A stretch of DNA of 64,000 bases from Pseudomonas sp. WJP1 (GTDB taxonomy: Bacteria; Pseudomonadota; Gammaproteobacteria; Pseudomonadales; Pseudomonadaceae): assembly GCF_028471945.1 (NCBI RefSeq), contig NZ_CP110128.1, forward strand, positions 6,537,001-6,601,000. The letters are read 5' to 3'. A program made the translations under genes and the position numbers. Below are positions 44,476-57,500 of this stretch, piece by piece. Below the pieces are notes generated by a model. The model ran no database searches, had not been told where the DNA came from, and saw nothing but the letters and a program-made list of their open reading frames with translations. Every line of letters begins with the position of its first letter. Positions within the stretch are counted from its first letter, which is position 1.

Positions 44476-45540
44476 TTAGTTGACCTTGGCGTTCAACTCA
44501 CCTTTCAGATAACGCTGATACATCCCTTCCAGGGAGATCGGCTTGATCTTCGAAGCGTTGCCCGCGGTACCGAAGGCTTCGTAACGGGCGATGCACACGT
44601 CGCGCATGGCGGTCACGGTGGCGCCGAAGAACTTACGTGGGTCGAATTCGCTCGGGTTGGTGGCCATCAGGCGACGCATCGCACCGGTGGACGCCAGGCG
44701 CAGGTCGGTGTCGATGTTGACCTTGCGCACGCCGTGCTTGATGCCTTCGACGATTTCTTCAACCGGTACGCCGTAGGTTTCCTTGATGTCGCCGCCGTAC
44801 TGGTTGATGATCGCCAGCCACTCTTGCGGAACCGAAGACGAACCGTGCATCACCAGGTGAGTGTTCGGAATGCGCTTGTGGATCTCTTTGATGCGGTCGA
44901 TCGCCAACACGTCGCCGGTAGGCGGCTTGGTGAACTTGTAGGCGCCGTGGCTGGTACCGATAGCGATGGCCAGGGCATCGACCTGGGTACGCTTGACGAA
45001 GTCAGCGGCTTCTTCCGGGTCGGTCAGCATCTGGCTGTGATCCAGAACGCCTTCAGCGCCGATACCGTCTTCTTCACCGGCCATGCCGGTTTCCAGCGAA
45101 CCCAGGCAGCCCAGCTCGCCTTCTACCGATACGCCGCAGGCGTGAGCCATGGCCACGGTTTGTTGGGTAACACGGACGTTGTAGTCGTAGTCGGTCGGGG
45201 TCTTGCCGTCTTCGCCCAGGGAACCGTCCATCATCACCGAGCTGAAGCCCAGTTGGATGGAACGCTGGCAGACGTCAGGGCTGGTGCCGTGGTCCTGGTG
45301 CATGCACACCGGGATGTGCGGGAATTCTTCGATGGCAGCCAGGATCAGGTGACGCAGGAACGGTGCGCCGGCGTATTTGCGAGCACCGGCCGAAGCCTGG
45401 ACGATCACCGGGGAGTCAGTCTTGTCAGCGGCTTCCATGATGGCGCGCATCTGCTCAAGGTTGTTGACGTTGAAGGCTGGAACGCCGTAGCCGAACTCGG
45501 CTGCGTGGTCCAGCATCTGGCGCATGCTGATAAGTGCCAT
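44476..45540 (-). CDS. fba: Fructose-bisphosphate aldolase, class II
   Basis: 354 aa, Calvin-cycle subtype length. Zinc ligands lie in [12 protein letters not shown] and in HGAYKF and [11 protein letters not shown]. Cleaves fructose-1,6-bisphosphate or, in pseudomonads lacking phosphofructokinase, mainly works toward gluconeogenesis. It ends the tktA-epd-pgk-fba group but is set off by 249 bp holding a REP doublet, so it may have its own promoter. Confidence 0.97.
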   Translation of the reverse strand: MALISMRQMLDHAAEFGYGVPAFNVNNLEQMRAIMEAADKTDSPVIVQASAGARKYAGAPFLRHLILAAIEEFPHIPVCMHQDHGTSPDVCQRSIQLGFSSVMMDGSLGEDGKTPTDYDYNVRVTQQTVAMAHACGVSVEGELGCLGSLETGMAGEEDGIGAEGVLDHSQMLTDPEEAADFVKRTQVDALAIAIGTSHGAYKFTKPPTGDVLAIDRIKEIHKRIPNTHLVMHGSSSVPQEWLAIINQYGGDIKETYGVPVEEIVEGIKHGVRKVNIDTDLRLASTGAMRRLMATNPSEFDPRKFFGATVTAMRDVCIARYEAFGTAGNASKIKPISLEGMYQRYLKGELNAKVN

Positions 45541-45677
45541 TGTGTGTGTCTCTCCCGGTTTGGGTCGTTAATCGTGCCAGCCTGCCGTAGCGGCGGCGGC
45601 TATTCAAGTTATTGCAGATCGGGGGTTGGTCCCGGGCTGCGAATTCGGTGTTACTTAAATCTCGATACCTGCGCGGT

Positions 45678-45770
45678 CCCTGTAGGAGTGAGCCTGCTCG
45701 CGATAGCAATCTTGCAGTCAACATTGCAGCGACTGTCAGGTCGCTATCGCGAGCAGGCTCGCTCCCACAT
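45678..45770. repeat. REP doublet between the MliC-like gene and fba
   Basis: Arms CCTGTAGGAGTGAGCCTGCT and AGCAGGCTCGCTCCCACA around about 45 bp; GCCTGCTCGCGATAG subfamily. Confidence 0.88.
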
Positions 45771-45789
45771 TGGGTCCGTGTTGTGTCAG

Positions 45790-46122
45790 TTATTGCGCTT
45801 TACAACCACGGCCAATCAAATCATTGGTGGCGACCCAGTAGACCAGGCCTTCCTCACCTTTCATGTGAAACGCCAGCATGTTGTCGCTGTACAGCGAACC
45901 CGACGCGCCCGGCTCTTGCTTCAGGCGATGGACCTGATCGGCCCCACCCAGGCGTACGTCGACTTCGTTGCGGCTGTCGTCGGTGTAGCGCCACACCACC
46001 TTGGCCTGGCTGTCGCAGGTCCAGGTGGTCCAGTTATCCACCGGGGCGGACGACTGGAACGGGTTCCAGTTGGAGCACCCGCCCAGCAATGCCAGCGCCG
46101 TAATGGCGATAAAGCCTTTCAT
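45790..46122 (-). CDS. MliC-type lysozyme-inhibitor lipoprotein
   Basis: 110 aa. Lipoprotein signal MKGFIAITALALLGGCSNW with lipobox LGGC. The mature domain has the MliC fold pattern: TWTCDSQAKVVWRYTDD, VRLGGADQVHRL, GASGSLYSDNMLAFHMKGEEGLVYW with the S-A/G-S-G active loop, and a final Cys pair. Probably protects against C-type lysozyme in the periplasm; inferred from fold. GAGGGA is 7 bases before the ATG at 46120-46122. Confidence 0.85.
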   Translation of the reverse strand: MKGFIAITALALLGGCSNWNPFQSSAPVDNWTTWTCDSQAKVVWRYTDDSRNEVDVRLGGADQVHRLKQEPGASGSLYSDNMLAFHMKGEEGLVYWVATNDLIGRGCKAQ

Positions 46123-46178
46123 CCGTGTCCCTCGACTGACGGCGTACACCGCCAGCCCTGAGTAAAGAGTCAGACCCG

Positions 46179-46400
46179 TCAAGGACAACCATGTTCCTTG
46201 GCGGGGGTCTGTGTCTCGTATTTGTCCAGGCCATCAGGCCCGGAACGCTTGTTGAGCACCGGGTTGGTTTCCGCCTGCCAGTCGGCTTGATAGCAACCGT
46301 TCTGATGCGCGGACGGCGCGGGTTCCGGCGTGGCTTTGGGGTTACTCCCGCAAGCCGCCAGCGAACCCGCGACGATCAACAGCGCTAAGGTCTTGACCAT
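46179..46400 (-). CDS. Small lipoprotein of unknown function
   Basis: 73 aa. Signal MVKTLALLIVAGSLAACGSNP with lipobox LAAC, then a short proline-rich linker and a domain with two cysteines (GCYQADWQAETNPVL; KEHGCP). I do not recognise a family. AGGGAG precedes the ATG (46398-46400). It lies 35 bp after pgk and 56 bp before the MliC-like gene, so it is likely cotranscribed with both. Confidence 0.8.
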   Translation of the reverse strand: MVKTLALLIVAGSLAACGSNPKATPEPAPSAHQNGCYQADWQAETNPVLNKRSGPDGLDKYETQTPAKEHGCP

Positions 46401-46435
46401 GTCAACACTCCCTTGCCTGGTCAAACGGGCGACCC

Positions 46436-47599
46436 TCAGGCCTTGGCCCGGCTTTCCAGGACTTCAACGGCTGGCAACACCTTGCCTTCGACGAACTCCA
46501 GGAACGCGCCGCCACCGGTAGAAATGTAGGAGATTTGCTCGGCAACGCCATATTTATCGATGGCCGCCAGGGTGTCACCACCGCCAGCAATGGAGAATGC
46601 CGCGCTGTCGGCGATAGCCTGGGCCAGCACTTTGGTGCCGTTACCGAACTGGTCGAATTCAAACACGCCAACCGGACCGTTCCACAGGATAGTCTTGGAC
46701 GATTTCAGCAGTTCGGCGAAATTCGCCGCCGTTTGCGGACCGATATCGAGAATCATGTCGTCGGCTGCAACATCGGCGATCAGCTTGACCGTGGCCGTGG
46801 CGCTCTCGGCGAATTCCTTGGCAACCACCACGTCCACCGGCAGCGGCACGCTTACTTTGGCGGCGATGGCGCGAGCGGTGTCCAGCAGGTCCGGCTCGTA
46901 CAGCGATTTGCCGACCGGGTGACCGGCAGCCGCCAGGAAGGTGTTGGCGATACCGCCGCCAACGATCAGCTGGTCGCAGATCTGGCTCAGGCTGTTAAGA
47001 ACGTCAAGCTTGGTCGATACCTTGGAACCGGCAACGATGGCGGCCATCGGCTGGGCCGGTGCGCCCAGGGCCTTGCCCAGCGCGTCCAGTTCGGCGGCGA
47101 GCAGCGGGCCCGCAGCGGCAACCTTGGCGAACTTGGCCACGCCGTGGGTCGAACCCTCGGCACGGTGCGCGGTACCGAAGGCGTCCATCACGAACACGTC
47201 GCACAGGGCGGCGTATTGCTTGGCCAGCTCGTCGGCGTTCTTCTTCTCGCCCTTGTTGAAACGCACGTTTTCAAACAGCACGATGTCGCCGGCTTTCACC
47301 TCGACGCCGCCCAGGTAGTCCGCCACCAGCGGCACTTCGCGACCCAGAGCCTTGCTCAGGTAGTCAGCCACTGGCTTGAGGCTGTTCTCGGCCGAGAATT
47401 CGCCTTCGGTCGGACGGCCAAGGTGCGAGCAGACCATCACGGCCGCGCCTTTTTCCAGGGCCAGCTTGATGGTCGGCAGCGAAGCCAGGATTCGCGCATC
47501 GCTGGTGACGGCACCGTCCTTGACTGGGACGTTGAGGTCTTCGCGAATCAGTACGCGCTTACCTTGCAGATCGAGGTCGGACATCTTCAACACGGTCAT
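46436..47599 (-). CDS. pgk: Phosphoglycerate kinase
   Basis: 387 aa, standard length from the ATG at 47597-47599. Substrate-binding [14 protein letters not shown] and SHLGRPTEG, nucleotide-binding [16 protein letters not shown] and GGGDTLAA are all present. Transfers phosphate between 1,3-bisphosphoglycerate and ADP. 26 bp after epd. Confidence 0.97.
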   Translation of the reverse strand: MTVLKMSDLDLQGKRVLIREDLNVPVKDGAVTSDARILASLPTIKLALEKGAAVMVCSHLGRPTEGEFSAENSLKPVADYLSKALGREVPLVADYLGGVEVKAGDIVLFENVRFNKGEKKNADELAKQYAALCDVFVMDAFGTAHRAEGSTHGVAKFAKVAAAGPLLAAELDALGKALGAPAQPMAAIVAGSKVSTKLDVLNSLSQICDQLIVGGGIANTFLAAAGHPVGKSLYEPDLLDTARAIAAKVSVPLPVDVVVAKEFAESATATVKLIADVAADDMILDIGPQTAANFAELLKSSKTILWNGPVGVFEFDQFGNGTKVLAQAIADSAAFSIAGGGDTLAAIDKYGVAEQISYISTGGGAFLEFVEGKVLPAVEVLESRAKA

Positions 47600-47625
47600 G
47601 GGTCGCATTTCCTGAGTAGCTGATC

Positions 47626-48681
47626 TTAGAGAGCAGGTTTTGTTGAGGCTGTGTGCAGATAGTGTTCCGCAACATCCAGCATTCGGTTGGCAAAACCCCA
47701 TTCGTTGTCGAACCAGGCCAGGATGTTCACCAGCCTTGGGCCGGAAACTCGGGTCTGACTGGCATCGACGATCGCCGAATGTGGGTCGTGGTTGAAATCA
47801 CAACTTGCGTGGGGCAACTCGGTGTAGGCCAGAAGGCCTTTGAGCGGGCCGCGGGTGGCAGCCTCGCGCAGGATCCGGTTGACCTCGGTGGCGTCGGTGT
47901 CGCTCACGGTCTGCATCGTGATATCGAGGCAAGACACGTTAACCGTCGGCACACGTACGGCTTTGGCCTGAATTCGCCCGGCAAGTTCCGGCAGCAAGCG
48001 TTCAATGCCGCGCGCCAGACCAGTGGACACCGGAATCACCGACTGAAACGCCGAACGGGTGCGGCGCAAATCTTCGTGATGATAGGCGTCGATCACCGGC
48101 TGGTCATTCATGGCCGAATGGATGGTGGTAATCGACACGTACTCGAGCCCGATGGCCTGATCCAGCAGTCGCAACAACGGCACGCCGCAGTTGGTCGTGC
48201 AGGAGGCGTTGGACACCAGCAACTCATCACCCGTCAGGCAATCCTGGTTCACGCCGTACACGATGGTGGCATCGACATCCGCCTCGCTTGCCATCGGCTG
48301 GGAAAACAGCACGCGCGGTGCGCCGGCGTCGAGGAACCGCTGGCCGTCTTCGCGAGTGTGGTAAGCGCCGGAGCATTCCAGCACCAGGTCGACGCCCAAC
48401 GACGCCCAATCGATGCCTTCGGGAGTGGCACTGCGCAGGACCTTCACGCAGTCGCCATTAATATGCAGACAATCGCCATCGACCCTGACCTCACCGGGAA
48501 AGCGCCCGTGGGTGGAGTCGAAGCGTGTCAGGTATTCGATGCTGGCCATGTCGGCCAGATCGTTGATTGCGACAATCTCGAACCCGGCCTTATCGCCTCG
48601 CTCGAACAACGCACGCAAGACGCAACGACCAATCCGGCCGTAGCCGTTGAGTGCAACTTTGTAGGGACGCGGTTGAGGCAT
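47626..48681 (-). CDS. epd: Erythrose-4-phosphate dehydrogenase
   Basis: 351 aa, GAPDH fold: [15 protein letters not shown], catalytic Cys in [14 protein letters not shown], and the Epd-type segment [27 protein letters not shown]. The neighbours tktA (makes erythrose-4-phosphate) and pgk argue for Epd over GAPDH. It makes 4-phosphoerythronate, the entry to pyridoxal-phosphate synthesis. Confidence 0.93.
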   Translation of the reverse strand: MPQPRPYKVALNGYGRIGRCVLRALFERGDKAGFEIVAINDLADMASIEYLTRFDSTHGRFPGEVRVDGDCLHINGDCVKVLRSATPEGIDWASLGVDLVLECSGAYHTREDGQRFLDAGAPRVLFSQPMASEADVDATIVYGVNQDCLTGDELLVSNASCTTNCGVPLLRLLDQAIGLEYVSITTIHSAMNDQPVIDAYHHEDLRRTRSAFQSVIPVSTGLARGIERLLPELAGRIQAKAVRVPTVNVSCLDITMQTVSDTDATEVNRILREAATRGPLKGLLAYTELPHASCDFNHDPHSAIVDASQTRVSGPRLVNILAWFDNEWGFANRMLDVAEHYLHTASTKPAL

Positions 48682-48730
48682 GGGGGTTCTCGATAAACGC
48701 AGTCAGACGAATCTCGTTAACAACACAACC

Positions 48731-48835
48731 CTTGTAGGAGCGAGCCTGCTCGCGATGGTGGACCAGACAACGCGCTCATTCAGACAGCCAGCGTTATCGT
48801 TAACGACCATCGCGAGCAGGCTCGCTCCTATAGGG
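48731..48835. repeat. REP doublet between tktA and epd
   Basis: Arms TTGTAGGAGCGAGCCTGCTC and GAGCAGGCTCGCTCCTATAG around about 55 bp; one base change near each arm end (CTTGTAGG / CCTATAGG). Confidence 0.88.
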
Positions 48836-48868
48836 GACGGCGGTGGTCGTGAGACCACCGCACGGTGC

Positions 48869-50866
48869 TTAGTCTTCCAGCAGCTCTTCAGCCTGACCCA
48901 GGATGTTTTCCAGGGTGAAGCCGAACTCTTCGAACAAGGCAGGCGCAGGCGCCGACTCGCCGTAGGTGGTCATGCCGATCACGCGACCTTCCAGACCGAC
49001 GTACTTGTACCAGTAGTCGGCGATCGAAGCTTCGATGGCGATACGGGCGCTGACCTGCAACGGCAGGACCGATTGCTTGTAGCCAGCATCCTGGGCGTCG
49101 AACACGCTGGTGCAAGGCATGGAAACCACACGCACCTTGCGGCCCTGCTCGGTCAACTTGTCGTAAGCCTGAACGGCCAGGCCAACTTCCGAACCGGTGG
49201 CGATCAGGATCAGCTCAGGCTCGCCTGCGCAGTCCTTCAACACATAGCCACCACGGCTGATGTCGGCGACCTGCAGGGCATTGCGGGTCTGGTGCTGCAG
49301 GTTCTGACGCGAGAAGATCAGGGCCGAAGGACCGTCTTTACGCTCCAGTGCGTACTTCCAGGACACCGCCGATTCAACGGCATCGGCCGGACGCCAGGTG
49401 TCGAGGTTCGGCGTGCAGCGCAGGCTGGCCAGTTGCTCGATTGGCTGGTGAGTCGGACCGTCTTCGCCCAGACCGATGGAGTCGTGGGTGTAGACGTGGA
49501 TCACACGCTGCTTCATCAGGGCCGACATGCGCACCGCGTTGCGGGCGTATTCCATGAACATCAGGAAGGTCGCGCCGTAAGGCACCAGGCCGCCGTGCAG
49601 GGCAACGCCGTTCATGATCGCGGTCATGCCGAACTCGCGCACGCCGTAGTACATGTAGTTGCCGCTGGCGTCTTCGGCGGTGACGCCTTTGCAACCTTTC
49701 CACAGGGTCAGGTTGGAACCGGCCAGGTCAGCCGAACCGCCGAGGAACTCAGGCAGCAGCGGGCCGAACGCGTTCAGGGCGTTCTGGCTGGCTTTACGGC
49801 TGGCGATGGTTTCGCCCTTGGCGGCTACTTCGGCGATGTAGGCATCGGCCTTTTCGCTGAAGTCGGCCGGCAGTTCGCCGCTCAGACGACGGATCAGTTC
49901 GTTGGCCTCGGTCGGGAACGCCGCGGAGTAGGCCGCGAAACGCTGGTCCCACTCGGCTTCGACCGCGCGACCGGCTTCCTTGGCATCCCACTCGGCATAA
50001 ATGTCCGCCGGGATTTCGAACGGGCCGTGGTTCCATTTCAGCGCCGCACGGGTCAGGGCGATTTCCGCGTCACCCAGTGGGGCGCCGTGGCAGTCTTCCT
50101 TGCCTTGCTTGTTCGGCGAACCGAAGCCGATGGTGGTCTTGCAGCAGATCAGAGTCGGTTGCGGGCTTTTGCGCGCCGTCTCGATCGCGATCCTGATCTC
50201 TTCCGGATCATGACCGTCGACGTTGCGGATCACTTGCCAGTTGTACGATTCGAAACGCTTTGGCGTGTCATCGGTGAACCAGCCTTCGACTTCGCCGTCG
50301 ATGGAGATGCCGTTGTCATCGTAGAAGGCGATCAGTTTGCCCAGGCCCAGGGTACCGGCCAGGGAGCTGACTTCGTGGGAGATGCCTTCCATCATGCAGC
50401 CATCACCCAGGAACACGTAGGTGTGGTGGTCGACGATGTTGTGGCCAGGACGGTTGAACTGTGCCGCCATGACTTTTTCAGCCAGGGCAAAGCCCACGGC
50501 ATTGGCCAGGCCCTGGCCCAGCGGACCGGTGGTGGTCTCGACGCCCGGGGTGTAGCCGAATTCCGGGTGACCCGGGGTGCGGCTATGCAGCTGGCGGAAG
50601 CTCTTGAGGTCATCAATGGTGACGTCATAGCCGGTCAGGTGCAGCAGCGAGTAGATCAGCATCGAGCCGTGGCCGTTGGACAGCACGAAGCGGTCACGGT
50701 CGGCGAACGATGGATTGCTCGGGTTGTGCTTGAGGTAGTCGCGCCACAGTACCTCGGCGATATCCGCCATACCCATAGGGGCACCGGGATGGCCGCTGTT
50801 GGCTTTTTGCACGGCATCCATGCTGAGGGCACGAATGGCGTTGGCACGCTCACGACGGCTAGGCAT
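48869..50866 (-). CDS. tktA: Transketolase
   Basis: 665 aa from the ATG at 50864-50866. Thiamine-diphosphate motif [32 protein letters not shown] near residue 155, N-terminal [38 protein letters not shown], and the pyrimidine-binding part ([19 protein letters not shown]). Moves two-carbon units in the pentose-phosphate pathway. It heads tktA-epd-pgk and is divergent from the ArsR-type regulator. Confidence 0.97.
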   Translation of the reverse strand: MPSRRERANAIRALSMDAVQKANSGHPGAPMGMADIAEVLWRDYLKHNPSNPSFADRDRFVLSNGHGSMLIYSLLHLTGYDVTIDDLKSFRQLHSRTPGHPEFGYTPGVETTTGPLGQGLANAVGFALAEKVMAAQFNRPGHNIVDHHTYVFLGDGCMMEGISHEVSSLAGTLGLGKLIAFYDDNGISIDGEVEGWFTDDTPKRFESYNWQVIRNVDGHDPEEIRIAIETARKSPQPTLICCKTTIGFGSPNKQGKEDCHGAPLGDAEIALTRAALKWNHGPFEIPADIYAEWDAKEAGRAVEAEWDQRFAAYSAAFPTEANELIRRLSGELPADFSEKADAYIAEVAAKGETIASRKASQNALNAFGPLLPEFLGGSADLAGSNLTLWKGCKGVTAEDASGNYMYYGVREFGMTAIMNGVALHGGLVPYGATFLMFMEYARNAVRMSALMKQRVIHVYTHDSIGLGEDGPTHQPIEQLASLRCTPNLDTWRPADAVESAVSWKYALERKDGPSALIFSRQNLQHQTRNALQVADISRGGYVLKDCAGEPELILIATGSEVGLAVQAYDKLTEQGRKVRVVSMPCTSVFDAQDAGYKQSVLPLQVSARIAIEASIADYWYKYVGLEGRVIGMTTYGESAPAPALFEEFGFTLENILGQAEELLED

Positions 50867-51072
50867 CGCTGTTCTCCTGCGGGTTCTGAATCGAGAGTGA
50901 TAAAAATGAAACGGAAAAAAGGCGAGCATTTTCCCTCACCGGGACGCCTCGGGGCAATGACAGAAAGTCATCTGGAGGCGTTTTTCCAACGCTTGACGAC
51001 GGATTAGGCGGGTGAAACCTTTCCGCTATCGGTTTGTAGAGTTAACCAGCTCGTGAGAAGTGCCATCTATCG

Positions 51073-51100
51073 ATCAATATCAAAACTTTTTGATATTGAT
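51073..51100. promoter_or_regulatory. Perfect 28-bp palindrome before the regulator-metK operon
   Basis: ATCAATATCAAAA, two bases, TTTTGATATTGAT: 13-bp arms without a mismatch, 39 bp before the regulator ATG. It is AT-rich against a GC-rich background and fits an ArsR-type dimer site, most simply the regulator's own. Confidence 0.8.
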
Positions 51101-51101
51101 C

Positions 51102-51130
51102 TTGCGGTGCTTCCGGCGCGTGACTAGACT
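51102..51130 (+). promoter_or_regulatory. Possible sigma70 promoter of the regulator-metK operon
   Basis: TTGCGG (51102-51107), 17-base spacer, TAGACT (51125-51130). The start site would be near 51137, two bases before the ATG, which has no Shine-Dalgarno; the message may be nearly leaderless. Confidence 0.5.
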
Positions 51131-51138
51131 GCCGCCCT

Positions 51139-52134
51139 ATGAATTTACGCGCGCCCTCCATTCGCCCAGACGATTGTGATGAGCTGGCGGCCTTGTGCAA
51201 GGCCGGCGGCGATCCCCTGCGCCTGAATGTCTTGCGCGCATTGACCAACGATTCGTTCGGCGTACTGGAACTGGCGCAGATCTTCGGCATCGGCCAATCG
51301 GGCATGAGCCATCACCTCAAGGTGCTGGCCCAGGCCGAGCTGGTAGCGACCCGCCGTGAAGGCAACGCGATTTTCTACCGTCGCGCCCTGCCCCACACCG
51401 AGTTGCCAGGGGGCAAACTGCACGCGGCCTTGCTCGAAGAAGTGGACAACCTGACCCTGCCTGCCGACGTGCAGATGCGGATCACCCAGGTTCACAAGCA
51501 ACGCGAGGCGGCCAGCCAGGATTTTTTCTCACGGGTCGCCGAGAAATTTCGCGCCCAGCAAGACTTGATCGCCGGCCTGCCACAGTACCGCGAAAGCGTG
51601 GTGGCCCTGCTCGACAAACTGAGCTTCGGCAGCGCTGCCACGGCGATCGAAGTCGGCCCCGGCGACGGTGCATTCCTGCCGGAACTGGCGCGCCGCTTCA
51701 CCCAGGTCACGGCACTGGACAATAGCCAGGCGATGCTCGAGCTGGCGCGCCAGGTATGCGAACGCGATTCGCTGACTAACGTTAGCCTGCAACTGGCCGA
51801 TGCCCTGAACGGCGTCAGCCTCAAGGCCGATTGCGTTGTACTGAACATGGTATTGCATCACTTTGCCGCGCCGGCCGATGCGCTCAAGCACATGGCCAAC
51901 TTGCTGCAACCAGGCGGCAGCCTGCTGGTGACAGAATTATGTAGCCACAACCAGAGTTGGGCCAAGGAGGCCTGCGGTGATCTCTGGTTGGGGTTTGAAC
52001 AGGACGATCTGGCCCGTTGGGCCACCGCTGCGGGGCTCGCCCCCGGAGAAAGCCTCTATGTAGGCTTACGTAATGGTTTCCAGATTCAGGTCCGCCATTT
52101 TCAGCGGTCGGCTGGCGACACTCACCATCGGTAA
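51139..52134 (+). CDS. ArsR-family regulator fused to an S-adenosylmethionine-dependent methyltransferase domain (SahR-like)
   Basis: 331 aa. ArsR winged helix at residues about 20-95 (GDPLRLNVLRALTNDSFGVLELAQIFGIGQSGMSHHLKVLAQAELVATRREGNAIFYR), and a class I methyltransferase at about 150-300 with SAM motif AIEVGPGDGAFLPELARRF and ALDNSQAMLELARQ. No arsenic-type metal cysteines are seen. ArsR-methyltransferase fusions next to metK fit SahR, a repressor of methyl-cycle genes that senses S-adenosylhomocysteine. It is 18 bp before metK. Confidence 0.88.
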   Translation: MNLRAPSIRPDDCDELAALCKAGGDPLRLNVLRALTNDSFGVLELAQIFGIGQSGMSHHLKVLAQAELVATRREGNAIFYRRALPHTELPGGKLHAALLEEVDNLTLPADVQMRITQVHKQREAASQDFFSRVAEKFRAQQDLIAGLPQYRESVVALLDKLSFGSAATAIEVGPGDGAFLPELARRFTQVTALDNSQAMLELARQVCERDSLTNVSLQLADALNGVSLKADCVVLNMVLHHFAAPADALKHMANLLQPGGSLLVTELCSHNQSWAKEACGDLWLGFEQDDLARWATAAGLAPGESLYVGLRNGFQIQVRHFQRSAGDTHHR

Positions 52135-52152
52135 TTTCAGGAAAACATCGAG

Positions 52153-53343
<1,191 letters not shown>

Positions 53344-53364
53344 GACTCCCCAGTGGTACCTCAA

Positions 53365-53395
53365 GCCCCGCACGGTTCGCCGTGCGGGGCTTTTT
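53365..53395 (+). terminator. Terminator of metK
   Basis: GCCCCGCACGG-TTCG-CCGTGCGGGGC followed by TTTTT: an 11-pair GC stem with a UUCG loop. Confidence 0.95.
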
Positions 53396-53448
53396 AATGG
53401 GTGGAAACAATCCGAAAAACAGCATTAAGCCCATCAGCGCGCCGCTGA

Positions 53449-55167
<1,719 letters not shown>

Positions 55168-55265
55168 CCCCGGTGATGCCCTTGCGCCCGGGAACCCCGA
55201 AGTCCCGATGGGCTCAAACATGCCATCGCTGCATCGACACGAATGCTTTTTCACCTGGAGCTTTT

Positions 55266-55661
55266 ATGAAATTTCTTTCACCGCTGGTCCTGTTGACCCT
55301 TTGCAGCGTTATGGCCACGCCGTTGATGGCTGTCGAAGAGGCCCCGGGCCTGACCGGCTGCGCCGCCAAGAAGCAAGGCATCATCAATCAGATCGAACTG
55401 GCCAAATCCCACGGCAATGCCGAACAGCAGGCCGGCCTGGAGAAAGCCTTGAGCGAAGTCAGCGCCAATTGCACTGATGCCTCGCTGAAGAAAGAACGGG
55501 AAAACAAGGTGCTCGACGCCAAGCACGAAGTCAGCAAGCGTCAGGCCGACCTCGACAAAGCCATGAAACAAGGCGACGCCGAGAAGATCAACAAGCGCAA
55601 GGACAAACTCGCCGAGTCCCGCAAGGAGTTGCAGGAAGCGGTTGATGAGCTGGATAAATAG
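55266..55661 (+). CDS. DUF1090 periplasmic protein
   Basis: 131 aa. Signal peptide MKFLSPLVLLTLCSVMATPLMA, then a helical coiled-coil region with two cysteines (LTGCAAKKQGIINQIELAKSHGN; SANCTDASLKKERENKV). The family (YqjC in E. coli) is periplasmic and of unknown function, with a weak link to acid stress. TGGAGC stands before the ATG. The second half is strongly charged (Lys/Glu rich). Confidence 0.87.
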   Translation: MKFLSPLVLLTLCSVMATPLMAVEEAPGLTGCAAKKQGIINQIELAKSHGNAEQQAGLEKALSEVSANCTDASLKKERENKVLDAKHEVSKRQADLDKAMKQGDAEKINKRKDKLAESRKELQEAVDELDK

Positions 55662-55679
55662 AAGCGCTTTTCAAGCGCT

Positions 55680-56129
55680 TTAATGATCCCGAAACTCTTT
55701 ATGGCACGCACTGCAGGCATCTTCGACCTTCTGTACCGCCGGCCCCAGGTTACTGGCCTTGTAGGGTTGAACCTGACTGGCGATTACCAACTCGCCGGTC
55801 GCGGTTTCAAGGCTGCGAGCCATTTGCTCGAAGCGTGCCTGCTTCTCCCAGACGTCACTTTTGGCGCTGGTGTGATCTTCTTCGCGCACCTGCGGAAAAT
55901 GCTTCCACGGCTCACGGGACAGCGCATCGAGTTTCACCGCGCCGTCAGCGAACTTGGGGCCATCGAACGCAATACGGCCACGCAACATGCCGCCCAGGTC
56001 TTCACCGGTCTTGAGCATCTGCTTGAAAATGGCCTTGCGCTGCCCGAGGGGCGAGTTGGGGTCGACGCCGCCACAAGCGGACAGCGTCAGGCAGGCCAGC
56101 AATACAACAGAAAGTCTTTTAAGAGTCAT
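55680..56129 (-). CDS. Cytochrome c prime-like lipoprotein
   Basis: 149 aa. Lipoprotein signal MTLKRLSVVLLACLTLSACGG with lipobox LSAC. The C-terminal heme motif CSACHKEFRD with the four-helix pattern before it marks a cytochrome c'. These bind NO or carry electrons; role here unknown. It is divergent from mltA and converges with the DUF1090 gene, with a short hairpin AAGCGCTT-TTC-AAGCGCTT (55663-55681) between the ends. Confidence 0.88.
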   Translation of the reverse strand: MTLKRLSVVLLACLTLSACGGVDPNSPLGQRKAIFKQMLKTGEDLGGMLRGRIAFDGPKFADGAVKLDALSREPWKHFPQVREEDHTSAKSDVWEKQARFEQMARSLETATGELVIASQVQPYKASNLGPAVQKVEDACSACHKEFRDH

Positions 56130-56256
56130 GGTGGCTTCAGGTCACGGAAAACGTCGGCCAGTATCCTCGCGTCACCGGCAAACACCAATACCCCTATCAT
56201 CAATACGGGTTGCAGAGCGCACACCACACTCAGGCAACCGGCAAAGGAATTACCCC

Positions 56257-57429
56257 ATGAACAGCCGTTTCAAGGCCTGGTGTCACCCCCTGGCCTGGAC
56301 GCTTCCGATGGTGGCCGTGCTCGCGGGCTGCACCGGCGGCGAAGACAAACAACCGAAGACCCACGCCCTGGCCACTTACTCCAGCGCCACCTGGGAAGCG
56401 TTGCCGGTGGTCTCCGACAACGACCTCGTCGCCGGTTTCGGCTCCTGGCGCAGTGCCTGCATCCGACTCAAGGCCGACCCGGTCTGGGGCGGCACCTGCG
56501 CAGCGGCGGCCAACGTGCCGCAAAGCGCCAGCGACATCCGCGGTTTTCTCAAGCAGAACCTGGATGTGTACGGCCTGCGCGCCGCCAACGACAATCCCAA
56601 CGGATTGATTACGGGCTACTACGAACCGGTCTATCCCGGCAGCCTGACCCAAACCACCACGGCGAACATCCCGGTGTATGGCGTGCCTGAAGACATGATC
56701 ATTGTCTCGCTGGACAGCATCTACCCGGAACTCAAGGGCAAACGCCTGCGCGGCCGCCTTGAAGGCCGTGTGCTCAAGCCTTACGACGATGCCGCAACCA
56801 TCGGCAGCAAAGGGGTCAACGCGCCGGTCGTGGCCTGGCTGACGGATCCGATGAACCTGCAGTTCCTGCAAATCCAGGGCTCAGGTCGGATCCAGCTCGA
56901 CAGCGGTCGCCAGCTGCGAATCGCTTACGCCGACCAGAACGGCCACCCTTACCGACCGATCGGGCGCTGGTTGGTTGAACAAGGCGAGTTGAAGAAAGAA
57001 GACGTGACCATGGGAGCGATCAGCAGCTGGGCCAAGGCCAATCCTTCGCGCATTCCAGAACTGCTCGGCAGTAATCCGAGCTATGTGTTTTTCACCAGGA
57101 ACCCCGACAGCAACGAAGGCCCGCGCGGCTCGCTGAACGTGCCGTTGACGGCAGGTTACAGTGCGGCGGTGGATCGCAAGGTGATCCCGTTGGGCAGCCT
57201 GTTGTGGCTGTCCACTACCAAGCCGGACGGCACTGCACTCGTACGCCCGGTGGCGGCCCAGGACACCGGCGGCGCAATTGCCGGCGAGGTTCGTGCGGAT
57301 CTGTTCTGGGGTACTGGCGATGCGGCCGGGCAACTGGCTGGAGACATGAAGCAGCAAGGGCAGATCTGGATGCTGTGGCCCAAAGGCGCGGCGCTGCCAC
57401 AAGTGCCGCAGGTGGCGGACAAGCTTTAA
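56257..57429 (+). CDS. mltA: Membrane-bound lytic murein transglycosylase A
   Basis: 390 aa. Lipoprotein signal with lipobox LAGC (MNSRFKAWCHPLAWTLPMVAVLAGC). The MltA domain shows GLITGYYEPVYPGSL, LQIQGSGRIQL and the 3D domain with catalytic Asp in AAQDTGGAIAG. Cleaves peptidoglycan to form anhydro-muropeptides at the outer membrane. AAAGGAAT stands before the ATG at 56257. Confidence 0.95.
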   Translation: MNSRFKAWCHPLAWTLPMVAVLAGCTGGEDKQPKTHALATYSSATWEALPVVSDNDLVAGFGSWRSACIRLKADPVWGGTCAAAANVPQSASDIRGFLKQNLDVYGLRAANDNPNGLITGYYEPVYPGSLTQTTTANIPVYGVPEDMIIVSLDSIYPELKGKRLRGRLEGRVLKPYDDAATIGSKGVNAPVVAWLTDPMNLQFLQIQGSGRIQLDSGRQLRIAYADQNGHPYRPIGRWLVEQGELKKEDVTMGAISSWAKANPSRIPELLGSNPSYVFFTRNPDSNEGPRGSLNVPLTAGYSAAVDRKVIPLGSLLWLSTTKPDGTALVRPVAAQDTGGAIAGEVRADLFWGTGDAAGQLAGDMKQQGQIWMLWPKGAALPQVPQVADKL

Positions 57430-57433
57430 AGCA

Positions 57434-57490
57434 AAAAGATCGCAGCCTGCACAGGCCCCATGTAGGAGCTGACACATGCTGCGATCTTTT
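57434..57490. terminator. AAAGATCGCAGC inverted repeat / terminator after mltA
   Basis: AAAAAGATCGCAGC and GCTGCGATCTTTT pair across about 32 bases that include a TGTAGGAGCTG REP-like core. T runs on both strands let it end mltA and the convergent MAPEG gene. Confidence 0.8.
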
Positions 57491-57500
57491 GATCCCGCCC

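Noticed and set aside
48680..51007. A 775-codon plus-strand frame opposite tktA.
   Set aside because: Shadow of tktA codon bias; no motif and no start signal.
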